Origin: Clostridiales bacterium UBA1380 | GTDB lineage: Bacteria; Bacillota; Clostridia; Oscillospirales; CAG-272 | Assembly: GCA_002305445.1 (NCBI GenBank) | Contig: DBRA01000036.1 | Coordinates: 31,173 to 52,723 of the forward strand | DNA: 21,551 nucleotides | Direction: 5' to 3' | Shown here: in pieces, positions 14,170-19,942 of the stretch | How positions within the stretch are numbered: position 1 is the stretch's first letter | Layout: the number at the start of each line of letters is the position of its first letter | The notes under the pieces: model-generated | Databases searched by the model: none | What the model saw: the letters and a program-made list of their open reading frames with translations, nothing else | Told to the model about the DNA's origin: nothing | Translations under genes and position numbers: made by a program

Positions 14170-15888
14170 ATGAAATTTTTTAAGATCGTCCTCTTAACCG
14201 CAGTTGTCCTCCTGTTCTGCAGCTCATGCACCGATTCGAAATGGCTGACATTCGATACGAACGGCGGCCCGAAGGTAAAAGCTCAGCTGTTGAAGCCGAA
14301 CGAGGAAGCTTCCCTGCCTGTCGACTACGATATGGACGGCTACGATTTCGCCGGCTGGTACCTCGACGAAGATGTGTGGGAGCAGCCGTACAACGGCGAG
14401 CCGATAACCGAAAACACGACCGTTCACGCCCGCTGGGACGTATCGATTCACAACGTTGTGTTTTACCTGAACGGCGGCCAAACAGCCGACGGGACATCGC
14501 GCCAGTATAAAGCCGAAGTCGTCGAAGGCGATGTAATAACGCCGCCGGAAGTTACGAACACAGACAAAGAGCTTATCGGATGGTACACCGACCCGTCGTG
14601 TACCGTTTTATGGGAAGGCGGCGTCTGCACCGGCGACACGAAGCTGTACGCCCGCTGGCGCGATTACTTCGATTCGGAGGATATGGTCCTTCCCCGCGTA
14701 TATTTTACGACGTCAAAAGAAAAATTCACTCTAAACGGCGAATATTCGTCCTGCTATGTGACGGTCACCTCCGATAATAAAGAGTGGAACATATATAACG
14801 AATACGCAGGTTACCGCGTGCGCGGCAACTCGACGGCAGGGTTCGAGAAGAAACCGTACCGCGTCAAATTCGAAAAGAAGCGCGATATGTTCGGAATGGG
14901 CGCGGCCAAGGACTGGATTTTTCTCGCCAACTACATAGATATATCGCTCATGCGCAACTGGATCACGTTCGAGCTGGCGGCCCATTTCGGCGACAAATAC
15001 ACGACGTCGTCGCAGATGGTCAACCTCTTCATCGATGGCGAATATCAGGGCGTTTACCTTGTCTGCGAGCAGGTCGAAACAGGCGTCAACCGCGTCGACA
15101 TCGAGTGGGACGAGCTCGCCGGACCTCCGGATGATCCGGCCGACGTCGGCTTCCTCGTCGAATTCGGCAACCCAGGATTCAACTGGGGCGACTGGAGCAC
15201 CAAGTTTATAATGACAAGAAGCGTAAAATATAAGGGAAGGACATATCGCAATGACGGCGGCGAGATCGGCGTCATCAAATACCCGAATGGCGACGACTGC
15301 ACAAACGAAATGGCCGCATACCTGCAGGAATATGTAGACAAAGTGAATACGGCCATATTCACGCGCGACTGGGAATCGTTCAGCGAGCTGTGCGACGTTG
15401 ACAGCTTCGTCATAAACTTCATCGTCAGCGAATACATGCTGTCAAACGACATGGGATGGGTCTTCTTCTTCTACAAGGAGCCGGGCGGAAAGCTGGCGCT
15501 CGGCCCGATCTGGGACTTCGATCAGTCGGCCGGCTGCTCGACGCACGGCGGCGATACGTATAAAGGCTGGGCATCCGGCACACCGCACTCGTGGTTCCTT
15601 GCGCTCATTGAAATAGACGAGTTCCGCTCGCTCGTGATCGAAAGATGGATGGAGAGCTACGATTACCTGCACTCCGTCCCCGACATAATTCAGGCGAAAG
15701 CCGACGAGTGCCGTGCGGATATCGACGCTAACTTCATCCGCTGGGACAGACTTATCGGCTACCCGCACTGGCGTTCAATACCCAAAATGGACAAATTCAA
15801 GACATATGACGAGCATGTCGATTACTTAAAAGAATGGCTTAACAACCGCATGAACTGGATAGAGACCGAACTGGGGATAAAAAATTGA
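14170..15888 (+). CDS. CotH-kinase-domain lipoprotein with two InlB-like repeats
   Basis: A 572-aa exported protein. Residues 1-20 are a lipoprotein-type signal (KFFK, hydrophobic run, then FCSSC), so Cys20 is the likely lipidated residue. Two InlB/Listeria-Bacteroides type repeats follow (about 25-89 and 94-163; each with FDTNGG or YLNGG, then GWY, ending HARW or YARW). The CotH kinase-like domain spans about 173-565 with VRGNSTAGFEKKPYRVKF, DWIFLANYID, FIDGEYQGVYLVCEQVE, and the metal-binding LGPIWDFDQSAG (Asp449, Asp451). CotH of Bacillus is an atypical protein kinase of spore coat proteins; this one should face outward on the cell surface. The ATG is at 14170, and the region before it is AT-rich with a poor ribosome binding site (TAGGGC). 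It overlaps the next gene by 3-4 bases. Targets are unknown. Confidence 0.9.
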   Translation: MKFFKIVLLTAVVLLFCSSCTDSKWLTFDTNGGPKVKAQLLKPNEEASLPVDYDMDGYDFAGWYLDEDVWEQPYNGEPITENTTVHARWDVSIHNVVFYLNGGQTADGTSRQYKAEVVEGDVITPPEVTNTDKELIGWYTDPSCTVLWEGGVCTGDTKLYARWRDYFDSEDMVLPRVYFTTSKEKFTLNGEYSSCYVTVTSDNKEWNIYNEYAGYRVRGNSTAGFEKKPYRVKFEKKRDMFGMGAAKDWIFLANYIDISLMRNWITFELAAHFGDKYTTSSQMVNLFIDGEYQGVYLVCEQVETGVNRVDIEWDELAGPPDDPADVGFLVEFGNPGFNWGDWSTKFIMTRSVKYKGRTYRNDGGEIGVIKYPNGDDCTNEMAAYLQEYVDKVNTAIFTRDWESFSELCDVDSFVINFIVSEYMLSNDMGWVFFFYKEPGGKLALGPIWDFDQSAGCSTHGGDTYKGWASGTPHSWFLALIEIDEFRSLVIERWMESYDYLHSVPDIIQAKADECRADIDANFIRWDRLIGYPHWRSIPKMDKFKTYDEHVDYLKEWLNNRMNWIETELGIKN

Positions 15889-16166
15889 CCGTCCTGCATA
15901 AATTCGCATTATTATATCTGATAATCGTATCGCTTGTATCGATAATCATGACCGTCTACGACAAAATATCGGCGAAGCGCGGGTGGCGCAGAGTTCCCGA
16001 GAACACGCTTGTACTGTTTTCGGCACTCGGCGGTTCTGCGGCTATGTATCTTACTATGCAGATTATAAGACATAAAACAAAACACATAAAGTTCATGCTC
16101 GGAATACCCATTATTATAATCCTGCAGACTTGCTTTATAGCCGCGTTGACAGCTGTAGTAAAATAG
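15885..16166 (+). CDS. DUF1294 small membrane protein
   Basis: A 93-aa protein with the DUF1294 pattern: an N-terminal helix (about 7-24), then YDKISAKRGWRRVPENTL and FSALGGSAAMYLTMQIIRHKTKH, and a C-terminal helix (about 70-90). Members are small membrane proteins of unknown function, sometimes fused to cold-shock domains. The start is TTG at 15885-15887, overlapping the CotH stop in a TTGA arrangement with GGGGA 7 bases upstream; translational coupling is likely. No terminator is obvious before the nrdR promoter. Confidence 0.85.
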   Translation: MTVLHKFALLYLIIVSLVSIIMTVYDKISAKRGWRRVPENTLVLFSALGGSAAMYLTMQIIRHKTKHIKFMLGIPIIIILQTCFIAALTAVVK

Positions 16167-16207
16167 TTAAAAAAGTAAAATTTGTTACATATTATTATTT
16201 TTGGTTA

Positions 16208-16236
16208 TTTACAAAATAAACCGACAATGATATAAT
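16208..16236 (+). promoter_or_regulatory. Sigma-A promoter of nrdR
   Basis: -35 TTTACA (16208-16213), 17-base spacer, perfect -10 TATAAT (16231-16236) with TG one base before. Predicted start is near 16243, inside a dyad of two ACATGT palindromes. Confidence 0.8.
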
Positions 16237-16238
16237 GC

Positions 16239-16255
16239 ACATGTATAAAACATGT
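16239..16255. promoter_or_regulatory. Dyad of two ACATGT palindromes at the nrdR start site (candidate operator)
   Basis: ACATGT-ATAAA-ACATGT directly after the -10 element, covering the predicted transcription start. A protein bound here would block transcription. It does not match the NrdR box as I know it (ACACTATAT-like halves), so the regulator is uncertain; autoregulation is one option. Confidence 0.4.
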
Positions 16256-16274
16256 TTCTGACGGAGATTGCTAT

Positions 16275-16733
16275 ATGAAATGCCCTGCTTGCGGTTATCC
16301 CGAAAGTAAAGTTACCGACTCGCGTCCGACCGAGGAAGGCGTGAGCATACGACGCAGAAGGCAGTGCCTGTCATGCGGAAAACGCTTTACCACTTATGAA
16401 ATAATAGATACCGTCGTGCCAGTCGTCTTAAAGAAAAACGGAACACGCGAATATTTTGACCGCAACAAGCTTCTTGTCGGCCTTTTGAAGGCATGCGAAA
16501 AGCGCCCTGTCGACGCGCGCAAAATCGCCGAGGAAATCGAAAGCGAGATCTCCAACTCTCTACGCACCGAAATCACATCTGCCGAGATCGGCGAACTTGC
16601 GATGGAGCGTCTGCGTACAGCCGACGCGGTCGCTTACGTCCGCTTTGCAAGCGTTCACCGCGAATTCAAGGATGTCGACTCCTTTGTGAAAGAGATCGCG
16701 CATATGAAAGACGAAGATTCTACATTGAAATAA
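16275..16733 (+). CDS. nrdR: Transcriptional repressor NrdR
   Basis: Zinc-ribbon/ATP-cone repressor that senses ATP versus dATP and represses ribonucleotide reductase genes. The zinc ribbon is C3xxC6 and C31xxC34 with SKVTDSRP and SIRRRRQC between. The ATP-cone is about residues 49-139 (VLKKNGTREYFDRNKLLVGLLKACEKRPV, then VAYVRFASVHREFKDV). At 152 aa it is full length. The ATG has GGAG 8 bases upstream. It is monocistronic by context: its own promoter before, and tRNA-Ser with another promoter after. The family and role are secure. Confidence 0.97.
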   Translation: MKCPACGYPESKVTDSRPTEEGVSIRRRRQCLSCGKRFTTYEIIDTVVPVVLKKNGTREYFDRNKLLVGLLKACEKRPVDARKIAEEIESEISNSLRTEITSAEIGELAMERLRTADAVAYVRFASVHREFKDVDSFVKEIAHMKDEDSTLK

Positions 16734-16761
16734 TAAATAATATTTTAGAGCGTATTTTATA

Positions 16762-16790
16762 TTGACAAAGCCGCCCGAATGAGTTATAAT
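16762..16790 (+). promoter_or_regulatory. Perfect consensus sigma-A promoter of tRNA-Ser
   Basis: TTGACA (16762-16767), 17-base spacer, TATAAT (16785-16790). Predicted start is near 16797, about 100 bases before the mature tRNA. Confidence 0.9.
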
Positions 16791-16796
16791 ATTCGA

Positions 16797-16897
16797 CGGC
16801 GCGTAAAAGCGAAAGTAAATCGTCCGCGCGCTGCTTGGCACGGCGTCAGCCGGTTTCGGCCGCCGCACCTCCCGTAATCGCCAACAGGCCGGCATAC
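16797..16897 (+). ncRNA. Structured GC-rich leader before tRNA-Ser, possible small RNA
   Basis: About 100 bases of GC-rich sequence between a perfect promoter and the tRNA 5' end, with no reading frame of note. A GCGCG/CGCGC pair (near 16799 and 16830) encloses an A-rich loop. A second hairpin is centred on GCCG-GTTT-CGGC, extended by CGGCG/CGCCG outside a three-base bulge. It may be just a tRNA precursor leader or a separate small RNA released by RNase P cleavage. I looked for the SRP RNA motif, which often sits next to tRNA-Ser, and do not find it. Confidence 0.4.
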
Positions 16898-16985
16898 GGA
16901 GAAGTACTCAAGAGGCCAAAGAGGCGCCCCTGCTAAGGGTGTAGGCCGGGCAACCGGTGCGAGAGTTCAAATCTCTCCTTCTCCG
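16898..16985 (+). tRNA. tRNA-Ser (anticodon GCT)
   Basis: An 88-base class II tRNA. The acceptor arms GGAGAAG and CTTCTCC pair fully, with discriminator G at 16985. The D arm contains CTCAAGAGGCCAAAGAGG. The anticodon loop CTGCTAA gives anticodon GCT at 16932-16934 (reads AGC/AGU). A long variable arm is present (GCCGG/CCGGT), and the T arm is GAGAG-TTCAAAT-CTCTC. CCA is not encoded. A bidirectional terminator follows within 6 bases. Confidence 0.97.
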
Positions 16986-16990
16986 AATAT

Positions 16991-17028
16991 AAAAAGCCCT
17001 GAAAACGTTGATTTTCAGGGCTTTTTTT
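16991..17028. terminator. Bidirectional terminator after tRNA-Ser
   Basis: Fifteen-bp perfect arms (AAAAAGCCCTGAAAA and TTTTCAGGGCTTTTT) with a six-base loop and TTTTTTT on the plus side. On the minus strand it ends in TTTTTATATT, so it can also end the transcript of the ferritin-family gene. Confidence 0.93.
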
Positions 17029-17094
17029 ATTTTTACGAGTTAACCGTATTTTTACTCCGGATAATAGACACGCCTTGATTTTCAGGTTCCGTTA

Positions 17095-17586
17095 TTACAT
17101 CGGTGCGAAGCCTTGCGCATCCCACCACTGTTCTTTTAATTTTTCATATTCATCCGAGAATTGGTTCAAGTGTGTTTGCTCCCATAAGCTCAATGTTTTA
17201 TAAAACTTTTTCAATTTATCATTATCAGTGTTTTGAGATGCCGTATCATAAAATTTTACCGACTCACGCTCCATTTGTATAGCGATGCTAAAAACCGAAA
17301 TCGCTAAGGAAGCCTTTTGTCTGTCTATGTTTCCCCACATGAATATTTTCGGGCTTGGAGCCTCAACTTCATATGCTAATATCAGATCATCATCTTTGCC
17401 GTGGCTTATATTTTCATATACTTTTTTAAGCCACTCGATATGAACGAGCTCCTCTTGGGCTAATGTCTCAAAAGCATTTTTCGACTCTTCGTTTTCTGCC
17501 TGTTTTGACGCCAGTCTGTAAAACTCAAAACCTTCGATCTCATTGATGATTGCTTGCTTTATGACTGCCAACTCTTTAGTATTCAA
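17095..17586 (-). CDS. Rubrerythrin-like ferritin-family diiron protein
   Basis: A 163-aa four-helix-bundle protein with carboxylate/His iron ligands: helix 1 Glu18 (IEGFEFY), helix 2 E46LVH49, helix 3 around Glu106-108 (QMERESVKFY), helix 4 E136QTH139. This is the ExxH pattern of rubrerythrin-like proteins. There is no rubredoxin domain, so it would need another electron donor. Likely roles are peroxide reduction or iron handling in the cytosol of an anaerobe. The start is TTG at 17584-17586, supported by a strong GAGGTGAT 5-9 bases upstream. A dyad (17613-17632) sits in the leader or promoter area. It is AT-rich compared with the housekeeping genes, as is the ferritin gene upstream, suggesting joint acquisition. 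Confidence 0.85.
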   Translation of the reverse strand: MNTKELAVIKQAIINEIEGFEFYRLASKQAENEESKNAFETLAQEELVHIEWLKKVYENISHGKDDDLILAYEVEAPSPKIFMWGNIDRQKASLAISVFSIAIQMERESVKFYDTASQNTDNDKLKKFYKTLSLWEQTHLNQFSDEYEKLKEQWWDAQGFAPM

Positions 17587-17612
17587 AATATATCACCTCA
17601 ATAAAAACGGGA

Positions 17613-17632
17613 TGATTATGATCTTATAATCA
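17613..17632. promoter_or_regulatory. Fur/PerR-like AT-rich dyad upstream of the ferritin-family gene
   Basis: TGATTAT-GATCTT-ATAATCA, perfect 7-base arms, about 27 bases before the start codon. A second, overlapping pair (ATTATGAT at 17615-17622 and ATCATAAT at 17636-17643) extends it. The half-sites resemble Fur-family (Fur/PerR) boxes, but the 6-base centre is not canonical. Iron or peroxide control would suit the gene; inference. Confidence 0.4.
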
Positions 17633-17684
17633 CATATCATAATTCATGCGGGAAACCAAGAATGAGCGGTAAGAACAGTCGATT

Positions 17685-17714
17685 TCTTTTTATGTTATAT
17701 CTTTTTATGTTATA
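17685..17714. repeat. Perfect tandem repeat, two 15-bp copies
   Basis: TCTTTTTATGTTATA occurs twice back to back with no mismatch (17685-17699 and 17700-17714) in the spacer between the two iron-protein genes. It could be a slippage product or a double protein-binding site. Confidence 0.85.
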
Positions 17715-17800
17715 AAAGAAAGTTCATCTCCTGTTGCCGCGATAAGATCCACTGATAATGTCAAGATAAATGTAATAAGAAACCCTGTAACCAAAATCAA
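17705..17800 (-). CDS. Possible 31-aa hydrophobic peptide overlapping the ferritin stop
   Basis: A short frame opens with a TTG overlapping the ferritin TGA (TTGA) and codes for a single hydrophobic helix (ILVTGFLITFILTLSVDLIAA) followed by the polar end TGDELSFIT. It stops inside the 15-bp tandem repeat. There is no clear ribosome binding site, so expression would depend on coupling to ferritin. It could be a small membrane protein, the remnant of a larger gene, or chance in AT-rich DNA. Confidence 0.25.
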   Translation of the reverse strand: MILVTGFLITFILTLSVDLIAATGDELSFIT

Positions 17801-18312
17801 CCTAAGACCAGAGAAGGCGCGGTATATACTCTTGTTTTCATTTCGCTGTCCAACATATACAGTCCCTTTGAGTCACCGGCAAACAGAGTGTATTTTTTTA
17901 TATTATCCTCGGCATTCTTTTCTTCTTCGCCCTGTTCCTTAATAAACCAGTCGAGAAACTGCATTGTTTTAAAATCGCTTATTTTATACGCAGCTTCATA
18001 AATTTTATTGATTGAAGCGGTCACATACTGCTCGTGTTCCAATGCTTTTAACAAAGGTGCTTTGAAATCGCCGTATTTTTCGTTCGGAGCTTCAATCGCA
18101 TTTAATACAACCTGTTCTCCGCTGTTTAATATATACTGCCTGAATAATAAAGCGTGATCGCGTTCTTCCTGCGTCTGAACAAAAAACCAGTTTTCAAACC
18201 CGTTTAATCCTTGGTCCGCATAATAATTTGCAAAATCCATATACAGATAGGCTGAATAAAATTCCTTGGTGATTTGTTCGTTTAATAATTTCGTAATCTC
18301 TGTATTTAACAT
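17797..18312 (-). CDS. ftnA: Bacterial ferritin (FtnA type, non-heme)
   Basis: Iron-storage protein forming a 24-subunit shell and oxidising Fe(II). All ferroxidase residues are in their usual places: Glu17, Glu50, His53, Glu94, Gln127 and Glu130 (TKEFYSAYLYM; QEERDHA; LEHEQ; KEQGEEE). Length 171 aa fits. The ATG at 18310-18312 has AAAGGA upstream. A promoter at 18514-18543 gives a leader of nearly 200 bases that contains a strong ribosome binding site followed by ATG-TAA. The gene is AT-rich compared with the flanking operons and precedes a second diiron protein in the same direction, so iron and oxidative-stress protection is the likely shared theme. Confidence 0.95.
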   Translation of the reverse strand: MLNTEITKLLNEQITKEFYSAYLYMDFANYYADQGLNGFENWFFVQTQEERDHALLFRQYILNSGEQVVLNAIEAPNEKYGDFKAPLLKALEHEQYVTASINKIYEAAYKISDFKTMQFLDWFIKEQGEEEKNAEDNIKKYTLFAGDSKGLYMLDSEMKTRVYTAPSLVLG

Positions 18313-18507
18313 TTCATTATTCCTTTCTAAAATTCATTTAATTATTTTGAATCAGATCCGAACTTGCTTCTCCGCAGCAGAACAAAGAAATTCCGACATA
18401 ATCAATATACCCATTTATATTGACGGCGTGCTTGAAAAAGCATAACTGTTTTACATAACAAACAACTCCTTCTAAAATTTATAGTTTCATGGCCTGTATT
18501 CAACACT
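18313..18507 (-). promoter_or_regulatory. Long ferritin leader with a start-stop mini-ORF
   Basis: The predicted 195-base leader holds AGAAGGAG (18466-18473), 9 bases before ATG (18454-18456) followed at once by TAA (18451-18453). A well-spaced ribosome binding site with a one-codon frame could pause or trap ribosomes upstream of ferritin, or mark the beginning of a gene destroyed by mutation. The rest of the leader holds no convincing gene. Confidence 0.4.
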
Positions 18508-18513
18508 GGTTTT

Positions 18514-18543
18514 ATTATAACATATTATTATCAGTTCATACAA
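18514..18543 (-). promoter_or_regulatory. Sigma-A promoter of ferritin
   Basis: Minus strand -35 TTGTAT (18538-18543), 18-base spacer, perfect -10 TATAAT (18514-18519) with TG before it. Predicted start near 18507. Confidence 0.65.
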
Positions 18544-18567
18544 TATAATATTTTTCATAAGCCTTAA

Positions 18568-18699
18568 ACATGTGGATTTTTTATTATCGGCGTTGCTCTG
18601 ACAAGCGCTTTGTATGCTCCGCTAACGAAACCGATGTCTATAAATCGTTCTGCCGAGCGAATACGCACAAACATTATTATTGCTATGAACGCGGCGTGA
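18568..18699 (+). pseudogene. Possible C-terminal remnant of a membrane protein
   Basis: On the plus strand a 43-codon frame (no start codon at its front, TGA at 18697-18699) reads protein-like: hydrophobic FFIIGVALTSALYAPLT, then KPMSINRSAERIRTN, ending IIIAMNAA. It looks like the last helix and tail of an integral membrane protein. Nothing upstream continues it; AT-rich sequence begins abruptly at its left. The opposite strand is also open here (55 codons in frame after the GH32-like stop), so one of the two is a shadow. The parent family is not recognised. Confidence 0.3.
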
Positions 18700-18731
18700 A
18701 TGCGACGGTTCGTCGGATCTGCACATTTCCT

Positions 18732-19928
18732 TTAAATTTTCAGTTCGTAAAACTCAAGAGAACCGTCGGCTTTCTGCTTTGCTTCCGCCGCGGTAAGGCT
18801 GCCCGCATAACCCGTTCCTTCGCCTATAAAGCCGCAGAATATCAGGCGCTCTTTTAAAAACGCGGCTTTTGGCACCGTCCCGCAAGGAATAATATCGTTT
18901 TCGGGAGTGACCCAGCCGTCAAACGGACGGCTCGAATATTTATAATGCGCCTTACCGCCTATTGAATAAATGAGATGGTATTTGCCGTTAAGAGAAAACC
19001 AGTCGGGGCATTCCGGCTGCGAACCGTCGCTCCACATAAGTACGGGCCCCACATCTTCCCACTCAATCATATCATCGGATTTTAAATGTGCAAGGCATCC
19101 GTTTTGATTTTGCAGATATGTTGTGGTGACGAACATATGATATTCGCCGTCATACTCAAAAACCTTTGGATCTCTCGCGCTGGTAGTCTCATATGCGCCG
19201 GGCAGGCTGAAGAATTCTTTGCTCTTGGTGAAATGATAACCGTCCGGCGAAACGGCGCAGGTCAGACGCGCGGGAGAATAATCCGACATTCGCACAGCGT
19301 ACCACGCGTAATACTTATCCTTTGCCTTCATGACGGAGCCCGTGCAGATCGAACCCTCCCACGGTTCAGTTATCGCGACCGCCATAGGATGTTCGCTGAA
19401 ATGAATAAAATCCTCTGTAGATATATGCGCCCACTGATGCGCGCCCAGCCCCCACTTGCTGTGATGATGATGACGGTCGTACAGATAAAACAGATGGTAC
19501 GCGCCGCCGTCGGAATATGGCATACAGTCGCCGATGTTCACTCCGGGCAGACGGATATTATCCGCACCGACGAAGGTACGAGTCACAGCCGGTTCGGCAT
19601 CCGTATCTTTTTTCGGCGCATTATCGGGCGTGATACGGATATCACCCTCAGCTTCCGTTAAATCACCGTAAAGAGCGTTGCCGAACGGCCACTCCTCATC
19701 CGCGAGATCGCCGTTGACAAACACAGAAAGCTTATACGGTAAAATGTCGATATCTACGCGGTCGCCGGCTTTAGCAGCAGCAGTCAATGTAAGCGCCTTG
19801 TCCCTGACATCGTAATAAAAATCGATAGTGACCGTACTGCCGTCGAATTTCGCTTCAAATACCGTTTTTTCACCGGATTTGACCGAAGCCGTGCCCTGTT
19901 TTAAAATAAACGAATATCGGTTTGACAT
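18732..19928 (-). CDS. GH32-like glycoside hydrolase with N-terminal beta-sandwich-like segment
   Basis: A 398-aa protein without a signal peptide, hence cytosolic. The catalytic five-bladed propeller features of clan GH-J are present: the nucleophile region NIGDCMPYSDGGAYHLFYLYD (Asp134), then WGLGAHQWAHISTEDFIHF, the transition-state motif ARDPKVF (Arg252-Asp253) and the acid/base motif QPECPDW (Glu306). The first 110 residues look like beta-strand sequence with LSVFVNGDLADEEWP, similar in style to the C-terminal sandwich of GH32. No such domain follows the propeller. Probable substrates are fructosides or a related sugar. The ATG at 19926-19928 has GGGAGGG 3-4 bases upstream (close). It follows an FGGY kinase by 14 bases, so hydrolysis and phosphorylation of one sugar are likely linked. 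Confidence 0.82.
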   Translation of the reverse strand: MSNRYSFILKQGTASVKSGEKTVFEAKFDGSTVTIDFYYDVRDKALTLTAAAKAGDRVDIDILPYKLSVFVNGDLADEEWPFGNALYGDLTEAEGDIRITPDNAPKKDTDAEPAVTRTFVGADNIRLPGVNIGDCMPYSDGGAYHLFYLYDRHHHHSKWGLGAHQWAHISTEDFIHFSEHPMAVAITEPWEGSICTGSVMKAKDKYYAWYAVRMSDYSPARLTCAVSPDGYHFTKSKEFFSLPGAYETTSARDPKVFEYDGEYHMFVTTTYLQNQNGCLAHLKSDDMIEWEDVGPVLMWSDGSQPECPDWFSLNGKYHLIYSIGGKAHYKYSSRPFDGWVTPENDIIPCGTVPKAAFLKERLIFCGFIGEGTGYAGSLTAAEAKQKADGSLEFYELKI

Positions 19929-19942
19929 TTGCCCTCCCTGTT

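Noticed and set aside
16797..16897. SRP (4.5S-type) RNA upstream of tRNA-Ser
   Set aside because: A GTCAG followed by a small stem looked similar, but the conserved GGAAG/AGCAGC internal loop of the SRP domain is missing on both strands.
17008..17086. Direct repeat TTGATTTTCAGG (17008-17019 and 17075-17086)
   Set aside because: The first copy is the terminator's right arm. Two 12-mers 67 bases apart with no further copy are best seen as a minor duplication without clear function.
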